A DNA stretch of 18,080 nucleotides from Pseudomonadota bacterium (GCA_016937135.1 JAFGWO010000200.1:1-18080), one strand, 5' to 3'; positions 7,089 to 14,847 are shown, counted from the stretch's first letter. The notes: a model not told the origin generated them from the letters alone. Numbers and translations: made by a program.

Positions 7089-7400
7089 ATGTATGCGGTT
7101 ATAGAGACGGGCGGGAAACAGTACCGCGTCAACGAAGGAGATGTCATCCGGGTTGAAAAGCTCGCCGCCGACGTCGGGTCCGATATCGGTTTTGACAAAA
7201 TCCTCATGGTTGGTCAGGGGGATCAGGTGCGGGTCGGGAATCCCCTCGTGGACGGGGCCTCGGTAACGGGGAAGGTCATCGAGCAGGACCGCCGCAAGAA
7301 AATCATCGTGTTCAAGATGAAGAAGCGGAAAAACTACCGCAGGAAATATGGGCACAGGCAGGACTACACCGGCGTCCGCATCGAGAGTATTCAGGGCTGA
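7089..7400 (+). CDS. rplU: 50S ribosomal protein L21
   Basis: The 103-residue protein has the usual L21 length and start ([14 protein letters not shown]). A core rich in [21 protein letters not shown] and a basic C-terminus ([16 protein letters not shown]) contact 23S rRNA. The ATG at 7089 is chosen because GGAGG (7074-7078) stands 10 bases before it and family members start here; a longer open frame from 6972 would run through element copy B. rpmA follows after 25 bp, the standard L21-L27 pair. Confidence 0.97.
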   Translation: MYAVIETGGKQYRVNEGDVIRVEKLAADVGSDIGFDKILMVGQGDQVRVGNPLVDGASVTGKVIEQDRRKKIIVFKMKKRKNYRRKYGHRQDYTGVRIESIQG

Positions 7401-7425
7401 ATCCAGGCACTCGGGGGGTCTATAG

Positions 7426-7683
7426 ATGGCTCACAAGAAAGCATGGGGGAGTTCCAATAACGGAAGGGATTCCCAATCCAAGCGTCTTGGGATCAAGAAG
7501 TTCGCCGGGGAATTCGTCCGCGCGGGCAACATTCTCGTTCGCCAGCGCGGGACCCGCATCCACCCCGGTTCGAACGTTGGCCTCGGCAAGGATTTCACTA
7601 TTTTCGCGAAAGCCGACGGCATCGTGAAATTCGAGCGGAAGGACAAGAACCGCAAGCAGATCAGCGTCTACGGCGCTGAGTAG
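7426..7683 (+). CDS. rpmA: 50S ribosomal protein L27
   Basis: L27 (85 residues) sits at the base of the central protuberance, and its N-terminal tail reaches the peptidyl transferase centre. The tail [16 protein letters not shown] matches the family without the cleavable extension seen in Firmicutes. The body [26 protein letters not shown] is typical (residues 32-56). Two tail positions differ from the common form as I know it: Trp at 7, where Gly or a small residue is usual, and Asn at 11, where Arg is usual. A GGGGGG run (7413-7418) serves as ribosome binding site. obgE follows after 24 bp. Confidence 0.96.
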   Translation: MAHKKAWGSSNNGRDSQSKRLGIKKFAGEFVRAGNILVRQRGTRIHPGSNVGLGKDFTIFAKADGIVKFERKDKNRKQISVYGAE

Positions 7684-7707
7684 AGCCGCTTCCCCGTCCC
7701 GCGCGCG

Positions 7708-8715
7708 ATGAAATTCATCGATCGCGTCAGCATCATCGTTGAGTCAGGCGCGGGGGGAGACGGGTGCGTCAGTTTCAGGCGGGAGAAATACGTTCCCCGC
7801 GGAGGTCCCGATGGCGGAAACGGGGGCCGAGGCGGGGATGTTGTTTTCCAGACGGATCCCAACCTTTCCACACTCCTCGATTACCGATATAAAAACAAGT
7901 ACAAAGCCGGGGACGGCGCGCGGGGAAAAGGCTCCAACATGACCGGGAAGGACGGGGAGCCCGTCATCCTGAGAGTGCCTCCGGGTACCCAGATCAAAGA
8001 CGCCCGGACCCAGGAGCTTCTGGCTGATCTCATGGAGGGGAAGTTCACCGTGGCCCAGGGCGGAAAGGGCGGCCGCGGGAACGCCTCCTTTGCGACTTCG
8101 ACGAGACAGGCTCCCCGGACGAGCTGGCCCGGTCAGCCGGGACAAACCCTGGAGCTGGTCCTGGAGCTCAAGCTTATTGCCGATGTGGGGATCGTCGGAA
8201 TGCCCAACGCCGGCAAGTCCACGCTGATCTCCAGGATCTCCGCGGCCAGGCCCAAGGTCGCCGATTACCCTTTTACCACCCTGACCCCTAACCTGGGGGT
8301 GGTCAGGGTGGACGACCGGAGGAGTTTCGTGGTGGCTGATGTCCCCGGTCTGATCGAGGGAGCCCACCGGGGTACCGGGCTTGGCCACCAGTTTCTCAGG
8401 CATATCGAGAGGACGTCCCTGATCCTGCATCTCGTGGCTCTCGGTCCCCAGGATGAGGATCCGGTCCTGGCCTTCCGGATGATCCGGGATGAACTGGCCC
8501 GGTACGGGGAAGGCCTGGCAAAGAGGCAGTTTCTTGTTGTTCTGGGCAAGGTTGATCTTCTCCCGGAGGAGGAAAGAGGCCGGATAGTGGATACCTTCGT
8601 AAAGGAGACCGGAGTGTCGCCCATTCTCATATCCGCGGTGACCGGGGAAGGGTTAAAGACCCTTGTGGAATCCCTGTCTTCGGCCCTTGCCCGTGGCGGG
8701 GAGGGCGATCGATGA
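7708..8715 (+). CDS. obgE: GTPase Obg (ribosome assembly and stress GTPase)
   Basis: ObgE binds the 50S subunit during late assembly and links growth to nucleotide levels. The 335-residue protein has the glycine-rich Obg fold (about 1-158; RRGGPDGGNGGRGGD-like loops) and a G domain: G1 GMPNAGKS (164-171), G2 around TT190-191, G3 DVPG (211-214), and a G5-like SAV (309-311). The G4 position reads GKVD (280-283), where N/TKxD is expected, so the guanine-contacting Asn is replaced by Gly. No C-terminal OCT domain is present, a common variation. There is no clear Shine-Dalgarno before the ATG, so translation may be coupled to rpmA. The stop overlaps the proB start (ATGA). Confidence 0.96.
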   Translation: MKFIDRVSIIVESGAGGDGCVSFRREKYVPRGGPDGGNGGRGGDVVFQTDPNLSTLLDYRYKNKYKAGDGARGKGSNMTGKDGEPVILRVPPGTQIKDARTQELLADLMEGKFTVAQGGKGGRGNASFATSTRQAPRTSWPGQPGQTLELVLELKLIADVGIVGMPNAGKSTLISRISAARPKVADYPFTTLTPNLGVVRVDDRRSFVVADVPGLIEGAHRGTGLGHQFLRHIERTSLILHLVALGPQDEDPVLAFRMIRDELARYGEGLAKRQFLVVLGKVDLLPEEERGRIVDTFVKETGVSPILISAVTGEGLKTLVESLSSALARGGEGDR

Positions 8716-9878
8716 CAACCGAAGATCGCCTGCTTCTCACCTGCGGCAGAAAAATTATCGTCAAACTGGGGAGCATGGTCCTGGCCGCTCCGGGAGGGGG
8801 GATCGATCACAATCTGATCGACCGCCTTGCCCAGGAAATGGCCGACCTGTCCAGGCAGGGGCGTGTTTTCGTCATCGTCAGCTCCGGGGCCATCCTCATG
8901 GGCATGCAGGAGATGGGGCGCCGCCAGCGGCCCCGGACAGTTCAGGAAAAGCAGGCCCTTGCCGCCATCGGTCAGAACCGTCTCATGCGGGCCTATATGG
9001 AGTCTTTCAGCCGCCACGGGATCAAGGTCGGACAGGTCCTTCTCACCCGGGAAGGTCTTGATAACAGGGCACGCTTCGTCATGGCGCGCAACACCCTGGA
9101 AACCCTCCTCCACATGGGCGTCATCCCCGTTATCAATGAAAACGACACCGTGGCGGTGGATGAGATCCGTTTCGGCGACAACGACTTCCTGGCGTCAATG
9201 GTCGTCAACCTCGCGGATGCCGATCTCCTCATCCTTTTGACCAACACCCGGGGTCTGTTCAGCCGGGATCCAAGGCTGGGGGAAGGGAAGCTGGTGGAGG
9301 TCGTCGAGGATGTGGATGAAACGGTCCTTGGGATGGCCGGGGGCGCCGGCGTCGCCGGAACAGGGGGCATGTCCTCCAAGGTCCTCGCCGCCAAAAGGGT
9401 CGCCCACATGGGAGTCCCGACGGTGATCGCCGATGGGCGCACCCCCGGAGCCATCAAAAGCATTCTTCAGGGAGAGCCGGTGGGCACCCTTTTTCTCCCC
9501 TCTCCGGAAAAGCTCGCTTCGCGAAAGCACTGGATCGCCTACTCGGCCAACCCCAAGGGCACACTGGTCATCGATGACGGGGCCGTAAAGGCCCTGACGG
9601 TGGGAAAGAAAAGCCTTCTTCCGTCGGGTATCCTTGAGGTCAAGGGCCGTTTCGAAAACGGCGCCCTGGTGCGGTGCGTGAACCGGGAGGGACGGGAAAT
9701 AGCCAGAGGGGTAACGGAATTTTCCTCGGGGCAGATCAGGATGGTGCGCGGCCGCCACAGCAAGGATATAGAATTGATACTGGGATCCTGTCCGGGAGAA
9801 GAGATCATCCACCGGGACGATCTGGTGATCCTGGAAGGCAAGGACAGCCGGTCATTCATCCCGGATCCCGGCTTCTAA
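8712..9878 (+). CDS. proB: Glutamate 5-kinase with C-terminal PUA domain
   Basis: ProB phosphorylates glutamate with ATP, the first step of proline synthesis, and is normally feedback-inhibited by proline. The 388-residue protein has the amino-acid kinase domain (about 12-265) with KIIVKLGS (14-21), SSGAI (57-61), INENDTVAVDEI (141-152), FGDNDFLA (154-161) and GTGGMSSK (216-223), then a PUA domain (about 283-362). The start overlaps obgE by 4 bp, indicating translational coupling. The last 10-15 codons extend past the usual end, and the stop codon lies inside hairpin 1 of element copy C, so the C-terminus seems to have been modified by that element. Confidence 0.96.
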   Translation: MTTEDRLLLTCGRKIIVKLGSMVLAAPGGGIDHNLIDRLAQEMADLSRQGRVFVIVSSGAILMGMQEMGRRQRPRTVQEKQALAAIGQNRLMRAYMESFSRHGIKVGQVLLTREGLDNRARFVMARNTLETLLHMGVIPVINENDTVAVDEIRFGDNDFLASMVVNLADADLLILLTNTRGLFSRDPRLGEGKLVEVVEDVDETVLGMAGGAGVAGTGGMSSKVLAAKRVAHMGVPTVIADGRTPGAIKSILQGEPVGTLFLPSPEKLASRKHWIAYSANPKGTLVIDDGAVKALTVGKKSLLPSGILEVKGRFENGALVRCVNREGREIARGVTEFSSGQIRMVRGRHSKDIELILGSCPGEEIIHRDDLVILEGKDSRSFIPDPGF

Positions 9879-10020
9879 AAAGGCGCAAGCCAACGCGCCC
9901 CGGGCGGGGCGCCCGGATCCAGGACCGGTCTTTCCAGTCATGCATCCGCGAGGAAAGGGAAAACCCCGCTTTTCCCTTTCCGGGAACCGAAAAGTCCCGC
10001 ATCGGACTTTTTGCGACCCT
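9870..10020 (+). repeat. Multi-hairpin intergenic element, copy C (full), between proB and proA
   Basis: Five hairpins match copy B in order and spacing. (1) GGCTT (9870-9874)/AAGCC (9887-9891), 12-nt loop, overlapping the proB stop. (2) GCGCCCC (9895-9901)/GGGGCGC (9906-9912). (3) 9915-9925/9937-9947, 9 of 11 paired, 11-nt loop. (4) GGAAAGGGAAAA (9952-9963)/TTTTCCCTTTCC (9970-9981), perfect 12 bp. (5) CGAAAAGTCC (9988-9997)/GGACTTTTTG (10004-10013). The copy ends in GCGACCCT. Hairpin 5, with its T run, looks terminator-like inside what is otherwise a proBA operon. Confidence 0.85.
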
Positions 10021-10067
10021 ACTTTTTTTAGCACAGGCAAAAATCATTCAGGAAGCGAGGTGACCGG

Positions 10068-11324
10068 ATGGACATTCAGAAGATGATGCGGGAAATAGGA
10101 GCCAGGGCCAAATCCTCAGCCCGTTTGATCGCGGGGGCAGCCCCGGCCAGGAAGAACCAGGCCCTTGTCATGGTTGCGGAGAGTCTGAGGAATTCCGTTT
10201 CCCTGTTGATGGAGGAAAACCGGAAGGACCTCGAGGCCGGCAAGGAGAAAGGCCTTTCCAGCGCGATGCTGGACCGGCTGGAACTCAATGAAAAAAGGAT
10301 CGAGGAAATGGCCGTGGCCGTCGAGGAAATCGTCGCCCTGCCGGATCCGGTCGGGGAGGTGACCCGGATCTGGACAAGGCCGGAAGGTTTCCGGGTAGGC
10401 CGGGTCAGGGCCCCGATTGGGGTGATAGGGATCATCTACGAGTCGCGCCCCAATGTGACCATCGACGCGGCCGCCCTGTGCCTGAAATCGGGCAATGCCT
10501 GCATCCTCAGGGGTGGCAGCGAGGCCATCCATTCCAACCGGGCCCTCGCCGAGCTGTTCGGGCGAAGCCTTGCCGCCGCCGGGCTCCCGGGCGACGCGGT
10601 CCAGCCGGTCCCCATCACCGACAGGGAGGCGGTGCGGGTGCTCCTGACCCTTGACGGCTACGTCGATCTCATCATCCCCAGGGGAGGGAAGGGGCTGATC
10701 AGGATGATCATGGAAAATTCAACCATCCCCGTGATCAAGCACCTGGACGGGGTTTGCCACACCTTCGTGGACAAGGGAGCGGATATCCCCATGGCCGTTT
10801 CCATCTGCCTGAACGCGAAGCTGGACCGGCCAGGCACCTGCAACGCCCTGGAGACGATGCTGGTTCACCGGGATATGGTCGGTTCCTTCCTCCCTGTGGT
10901 CCTGGAAAGGTTCCGCGAGGAGGGGGTCGTTATCCGCGGCTGCCCCGAGACGAGGGCTGTGGCTCCCTGGGCGGAGGAAGCTACCGAGGAAGATTGGGGG
11001 ACCGAGTACCTCGACAAGATCATCTCGGTCAAAGTGGTCGCCGACATTGATGAGGCCATGGAACACATCGCCAGATACGGATCGGCCCACACGGATGTCA
11101 TCGTGACGGAAAGTCATTCCCGCGCCCAGCGTTTCCTGAGGGAAGTGGACTCGGCCGCCGTGATGGTCAACGCGTCTTCCAGGCTCCACGACGGGTTCGT
11201 TTTCGGGCTGGGGGCGGAGATGGGGATATCGACCGACAAACTCCACGCCAGAGGGCCTGTTGGCCTCGAGGAGCTCACGACGCAAAAGTTCATCGTCCTG
11301 GGAGAGGGACACCTGAGAAAGTGA
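10068..11324 (+). CDS. proA: Glutamate-5-semialdehyde dehydrogenase (gamma-glutamyl phosphate reductase)
   Basis: ProA reduces gamma-glutamyl phosphate with NADPH to glutamate semialdehyde, the second step of proline synthesis, using the labile product of ProB. The 418 residues match the family length. APIGVIGIIYESRPNVT (115-131) forms part of the cofactor site. The catalytic cysteine is C258 in RPGTCNALE, and a conserved C-terminal part (ASSRLHDGFVFGLGAEMGIST) is present. GCGAGGTG before the ATG serves as ribosome binding site. In relatives proA usually follows proB closely; here element copy C separates them by 189 bp. nadD follows after 94 bp. Confidence 0.97.
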   Translation: MDIQKMMREIGARAKSSARLIAGAAPARKNQALVMVAESLRNSVSLLMEENRKDLEAGKEKGLSSAMLDRLELNEKRIEEMAVAVEEIVALPDPVGEVTRIWTRPEGFRVGRVRAPIGVIGIIYESRPNVTIDAAALCLKSGNACILRGGSEAIHSNRALAELFGRSLAAAGLPGDAVQPVPITDREAVRVLLTLDGYVDLIIPRGGKGLIRMIMENSTIPVIKHLDGVCHTFVDKGADIPMAVSICLNAKLDRPGTCNALETMLVHRDMVGSFLPVVLERFREEGVVIRGCPETRAVAPWAEEATEEDWGTEYLDKIISVKVVADIDEAMEHIARYGSAHTDVIVTESHSRAQRFLREVDSAAVMVNASSRLHDGFVFGLGAEMGISTDKLHARGPVGLEELTTQKFIVLGEGHLRK

Positions 11325-11337
11325 ATGGGGCGGCGGT

Positions 11338-11370
11338 GACGCGGCGACACGGAGACAGTGGGACACGGAG
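11338..11370 (+). repeat. Octamer array, GACACGGA family
   Basis: Units GACGCGGC, GACACGGA, GACAGTGG and GACACGGA follow with an exact 8-bp period, continued by GAAAGAAA. The array starts 13 bases after the proA stop and fills most of the gap to nadD. Related units are at 14692 (same strand), 14773 and 16629 (opposite strand). Confidence 0.7.
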
Positions 11371-11418
11371 AAAGAAAACCCCTTCGTCCCGGTTTTTTTC
11401 AGCCGGAGGTTTCCTGAG

Positions 11419-12057
11419 TTGAAAAAAATCGGCATCTTCGGCGGCACCTTTGATCCGGTTCACCTCGCGCATTTAAGGGCCGCGGAGGAGTTTGCCGAAA
11501 ACCTGGGATTAGACCGCATCCTCATGATCGTTTCCGGGGTCCCCCCCCATCGAGCCAGACCCTCCGCTTCGGCGGCCCAAAGGTTCGAGATGCTCCGTCT
11601 GGCGGTTGAAGGCAACCCTCTCCTGGAAATTTCCGATATGGAATTGAAAAGGGAAGGGCCCCATTACACCCTGGACACAGTCAGGCAGGTGCGGGAAATG
11701 TCCGGCGGGTCCATGCCCTTTCTTGCCCTCGGGGTCGACGCCTTCCTTGAGATCGCCACGTGGCATAAGCCCGAGGAGGTCCTCGCGCAAACCCACCTTG
11801 TCATCCTGACCCGTCCGGGCTTTGAAACCGACCTTCTTTCTCCCGTTCCCTCTCCCGCAAGGGAAGAATACAGGGCGGTTGAACGGGCAGTATTCCTGCA
11901 TCGAAGCGGGGCGACCTTGAGAATGGTCGAAATAACCCCTCTTGATATTTCATCGAGCCTCATAAGGGAGCTGGCCGCCCAGGGCCGAAGCTTCCGTTAC
12001 CTTGTCCCTGAACCGGTTTTCGATTATATCCGGGCAAAGGATATATACCGGTCTTAG
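11419..12057 (+). CDS. nadD: Nicotinate-nucleotide adenylyltransferase
   Basis: NadD joins nicotinate mononucleotide and ATP to deamido-NAD in NAD synthesis. The 212-residue protein starts at a TTG, supported by GGAGG at 11405-11409 and by immediate alignment of KKIGIFGGTFDPVHLAH (2-18), the nucleotidyltransferase signature with His15 and His18. The second signature ISSSLIREL (177-185) is also present. The chain ends in YLVPEPVFDYIRAKDIY, typical of the family. It is followed after 25 bp by rsfS, a very common pairing. Confidence 0.96.
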   Translation: MKKIGIFGGTFDPVHLAHLRAAEEFAENLGLDRILMIVSGVPPHRARPSASAAQRFEMLRLAVEGNPLLEISDMELKREGPHYTLDTVRQVREMSGGSMPFLALGVDAFLEIATWHKPEEVLAQTHLVILTRPGFETDLLSPVPSPAREEYRAVERAVFLHRSGATLRMVEITPLDISSSLIRELAAQGRSFRYLVPEPVFDYIRAKDIYRS

Positions 12058-12082
12058 CCAGGGACAGGAAAGGACTGCGGAT

Positions 12083-12451
12083 TTGAATTCAACGGACATG
12101 GCGCGTCTTGCCGTCGGAGCGGCCCTGGACAAGAAAGCCCTGGATCCTGTGGTTGTGGATCTTCGGGGGATTTCTTCCGTGGCCGATTATTTCGTCATCG
12201 TGACAGGGACTTCCGACAGGCACGTCCAGGCGGTTTCCCAGAATGTCCTGGATGCCTTCAGTTCCCTCGGGATGAAAATCCTCGGGGAGGAGGGTATGAG
12301 GGAAGGCAGATGGGTGCTGATGGATTTCGGTGAGGTGGTCGTCCATGTTTTTCTCGAGGACGTGAGGGATTATTATGATATAGAAAGGCTTTGGATCGAT
12401 GCGCCGCGCCTTGATCTTGATGGGTCGGTGGGAAAGGAATCAGGGGGGTGA
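12083..12451 (+). CDS. rsfS: Ribosomal silencing factor RsfS (Iojap)
   Basis: RsfS binds L14 on the large subunit and blocks subunit joining when nutrients are low. I place the start at TTG 12083 (122 residues): it has AGGAAAGGA at 12066-12074 and lies just after nadD; the upstream ATG at 12002 would overlap nadD by 56 bp, and ATG 12098 is a shorter alternative. Family motifs: VVVDLRGISSVADYFVIVTGTS (split over about 23-44), SDRHVQA, and the C-terminal VVVHVFLEDVRDYYDIERLW. The stop overlaps the rlmH GTG start (GTGA), indicating translational coupling. Confidence 0.94.
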   Translation: MNSTDMARLAVGAALDKKALDPVVVDLRGISSVADYFVIVTGTSDRHVQAVSQNVLDAFSSLGMKILGEEGMREGRWVLMDFGEVVVHVFLEDVRDYYDIERLWIDAPRLDLDGSVGKESGG

Positions 12452-12906
12452 AGATCCAGGTCCTGGGCATAGGAAAGGTCCGGGAGCCCTTTTACAAGGA
12501 TGGCATTGAGGAATACCGGAAACGGGTGGAAAGGTATCTCGGGATCCGGATCCTGGAGACATCGAAGGAAAAGACGGGAAGCGAGGGGGATCTGGAAGCC
12601 GCCTATTCCCGGATCCGGAAAGAGCACATAAGGGCGCCGATGCCCGTTGCCTGCGATCGGAAGGGAGAAAATTTATCATCGGAGGAATTGGCCTGTTTTC
12701 TTGAGAGAGGTATGATGGAAGGGACTGGCCTCGTCAGTTTTCTGGTCGGGGGACCATACGGACTGGCCTCATCGGCCCTTGAGGATTCGAAAATGGTCCT
12801 CTCCTTCTCGCCTATGACGCTGCCTCACCAGATGGCCAGGCTCCTGCTCCTCGAACAGGTCTACCGGGCCCTGACCATCATCCATGGAGAACCGTACCAC
12901 AAGTGA
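12448..12906 (+). CDS. rlmH: 23S rRNA (pseudouridine-1915-N3)-methyltransferase
   Basis: RlmH is a SPOUT methyltransferase that methylates pseudouridine 1915 in helix 69 of 23S rRNA in complete 70S ribosomes. The 152 residues match the family. SAM-binding knot motifs are FLVGGPYGL (98-106) and the C-terminal block from SPMTLPHQMAR (121-131) to HGEPYHK (146-152), where the family usually has G-H/N-PYHK. The GTG start overlaps the rsfS stop, and a GGGGG run directly precedes it. The next gene starts 63 bp later. Confidence 0.96.
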   Translation: MKIQVLGIGKVREPFYKDGIEEYRKRVERYLGIRILETSKEKTGSEGDLEAAYSRIRKEHIRAPMPVACDRKGENLSSEELACFLERGMMEGTGLVSFLVGGPYGLASSALEDSKMVLSFSPMTLPHQMARLLLLEQVYRALTIIHGEPYHK

Positions 12907-12969
12907 AGACCCCGGGGTTGCGGAGGATAAAGCCGCCGGAGTTTTCAGGAAAAGGATGGGGGGTGAAAC

Positions 12970-13329
12970 ATGGATCAGGAAAAGCGGGAACATTATCTGA
13001 AAGTGCTTCTCCAGATGCGAATGGAACTGGCTCTGGAACTCCAGAGGGCCAGCGAAGGTGCCAGGAGCGGGGACGACAAGGAAGCGAAGGACCCGGCGGA
13101 CATGGCGGATTCCAGTTATGCGGCCGACTACAGCCTTGCCCGGGGGGAAACGCTGAACTCCCGGATCAGGGAGATCGATGAGGCGGTCGAGCGGATCCGG
13201 GACGGGAGCTACGGGGTGTGCATCGAGTGCGGGGAGCTGATCCCCGAGGGCCGTCTTCAGGTGCGGCCTGTAGCCCGCTACTGTGCCCACTGCAAGGAAA
13301 ACCTGGAAAAGAGAGGTGAAAAACCATGA
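12970..13329 (+). CDS. TraR/DksA-type zinc-finger protein
   Basis: The 119-residue protein has an N-terminal coiled coil (about 1-75) and a C4 zinc finger (C84, C87, C105, C108). At the coiled-coil tip D41-x2-D44-x-A46 reproduces the DxxDxA motif with which DksA acts in the RNA polymerase secondary channel. It is shorter than E. coli DksA (151 residues). A role in ppGpp-dependent transcription control is likely, but a paralog without that role cannot be excluded, so I give no gene symbol. GGGGGGTGAAAC before the ATG supplies a strong ribosome binding site. The stop overlaps the next start (ATGA). Confidence 0.9.
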   Translation: MDQEKREHYLKVLLQMRMELALELQRASEGARSGDDKEAKDPADMADSSYAADYSLARGETLNSRIREIDEAVERIRDGSYGVCIECGELIPEGRLQVRPVARYCAHCKENLEKRGEKP

Positions 13330-14666
13330 GCCGGATCGCGACGGGTCTTCTGCTGATCATTGCCATCGCTTTTTCCTTTTTCGCGTACCTCAATCAGGAG
13401 ACTGCCACTTTGAAGCTCTGGAAGGGCCAGGAAGTTGTCCTTCCCGTTGTCCTTGTCGTGCTTGCGGCCATGCTCCTCGGGGCCGCGGTGGTCCTGCTGA
13501 TCTTCGCCCTCCGGGGGATAAGAAAGACATACAACCAGATCCAGGAGGGGATGGTCAGGAAACGCCGCATGAAAGCCGAAGATCTTTACAACAAGGGGGT
13601 AGACGCCCACCTTTCCGGGAAGATGCCCAACGCCGTCAAACACCTCAAGGATGCCGTCTCCAAGGATCCCGGCTATCTCCTGCCCCTTTTCCGGCTGGGA
13701 ACGGTGTACATGGAAATGGGCGAGGCTCAAAAGGCCATTGAACTTCACCGGAAAGCCCTGGATGCCCACCCGGATAATCTGAGGATCCTCCTTTATCTGG
13801 TGGATGACTATCTCGCGGCGAAGCAGCCTGACCAGGCGGCTGAGGTCCTGGAGAAAATCATCGCCAGGGATTCCTCAAACCAGGCGGCCTATGCGGCTCT
13901 CAGGGAAATCCAGGAAGAAAAAGGGGACTGGAAGGGAGCGATAGAAAGCCAGAACCGGCTGATCAAGCTTTCCGGGAAGGATCCGGAGGAAGTCCGGAAG
14001 CTGGCCGGCATGCGTTATGAGTGGGCGGTTGAGCTCCTCAAGACCGACAGGGACCGAGGGATCAAGCTCCTCAAGGAGATCATCCGCGATGATCCCGATT
14101 TTCTGGCGGCAGGCGTCACCCTCGGGGAGGTTCACATCAAGGGAGGACGCACCGAGGAAGGCATCCGGGTCCTCTCGGACGGCTACAGGAAGCATCGCAA
14201 CCCGGTCTTCCTGCAGGTCCTTGAAGACAACCTGATAAGGAGCGAGAACCCCTCCAGGCTTGTAAAATTATTCGGCAAACTTCTGGCTGATTTTCCGGAT
14301 GATGCCCTCCTTTCCCTGTTTTTCGGCAAGATCTATCTTCGCCTGGAGATGATCGATGAGAGCTACCAGATCCTGAAGAAGGTCGAGTCAAGGGGATATG
14401 AATCTCCCCTTCTCTTTGCCCTTCTAGGGGAAGCCAATGTGCGCAGGGACCGCAGTGATGAAGCGATCGAGGATTTCCGGCGTTCCATAAACCTTTCCGA
14501 TGGCATGAGCCCCCGTTTCACCTGCGGCAATTGCGGGCATGTATCCGAAAAATGGCACGCCAAATGCCAGTCCTGCGGGAACTGGAACAGCTATGCCCTG
14601 CCGGGACTCTCGGAAACCGGCCGCCGTCCACCGGCCGTTCGTCCCCAGTATGATGCCAGGGGGTAG
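13326..14666 (+). CDS. LapA-like membrane domain fused to LapB-like TPR/rubredoxin-type protein
   Basis: This 446-residue protein has two N-terminal membrane helices (about 4-21 and 38-61) joined by YLNQETATLKLW, the pattern of the LapA/DUF1049 domain. A basic stretch (62-82), then TPR repeats (about 86-390), then a C-terminal zinc ribbon C400-x2-C403-x10-C414-x2-C417 resembling the LapB (YciM) rubredoxin-like domain. In E. coli, LapA and LapB are separate neighbouring genes whose products control LpxC turnover and LPS assembly. Here one chain seems to carry both, anchored with the TPRs in the cytoplasm. The start overlaps the DksA-like stop by 4 bp. The LapB assignment rests on architecture, and LPS involvement is inference. 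Confidence 0.8.
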   Translation: MSRIATGLLLIIAIAFSFFAYLNQETATLKLWKGQEVVLPVVLVVLAAMLLGAAVVLLIFALRGIRKTYNQIQEGMVRKRRMKAEDLYNKGVDAHLSGKMPNAVKHLKDAVSKDPGYLLPLFRLGTVYMEMGEAQKAIELHRKALDAHPDNLRILLYLVDDYLAAKQPDQAAEVLEKIIARDSSNQAAYAALREIQEEKGDWKGAIESQNRLIKLSGKDPEEVRKLAGMRYEWAVELLKTDRDRGIKLLKEIIRDDPDFLAAGVTLGEVHIKGGRTEEGIRVLSDGYRKHRNPVFLQVLEDNLIRSENPSRLVKLFGKLLADFPDDALLSLFFGKIYLRLEMIDESYQILKKVESRGYESPLLFALLGEANVRRDRSDEAIEDFRRSINLSDGMSPRFTCGNCGHVSEKWHAKCQSCGNWNSYALPGLSETGRRPPAVRPQYDARG

Positions 14667-14691
14667 GTAACCTGACTGGGGAAGGAGCGGT

Positions 14692-14707
14692 GACGCGAAG
14701 ACGCGGC
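14692..14707 (+). repeat. Short octamer pair, GACGCG family
   Basis: Two units, GACGCGAA and GACGCGGC, are adjacent with an 8-bp period, 26 bases after the lapAB-like stop. They match the first units of the array at 11338. The piece is short, so its support comes mainly from the related arrays. Confidence 0.45.
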
Positions 14708-14772
14708 GATCGTTCGGAATGTGAATTCTCTTCCGGCTTTTTTTCATCCGCTTTCCAAAAAACCGGAGGGCG

Positions 14773-14810
14773 GGTCTCCCCGTGTCTCCTTTTCTCCCTT
14801 TCTCCGTGTC
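14773..14810 (-). repeat. Octamer array (minus-strand GAGACACG/GAGAAAGG family)
   Basis: On the plus strand the units GGTCTCCC, CGTGTCTC, CTTTTCTC, CCTTTCTC and CGTGTC follow with an 8-bp period. The reverse complement contains GACACG and GAGAAA units like those at 11338-11374, so it is an inverted member of that family. It lies between the lapAB-like gene and gpmI. Confidence 0.6.
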
Positions 14811-14847
14811 ATAAGGAAGGACCTTTATTCTTCTTCGGGAGTGAAAA

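Noticed and set aside
12002..12082. Longer N-terminus for RsfS
   Set aside because: It overlaps nadD by 56 bp, lacks family similarity, and a TTG with a good ribosome binding site lies at 12083.
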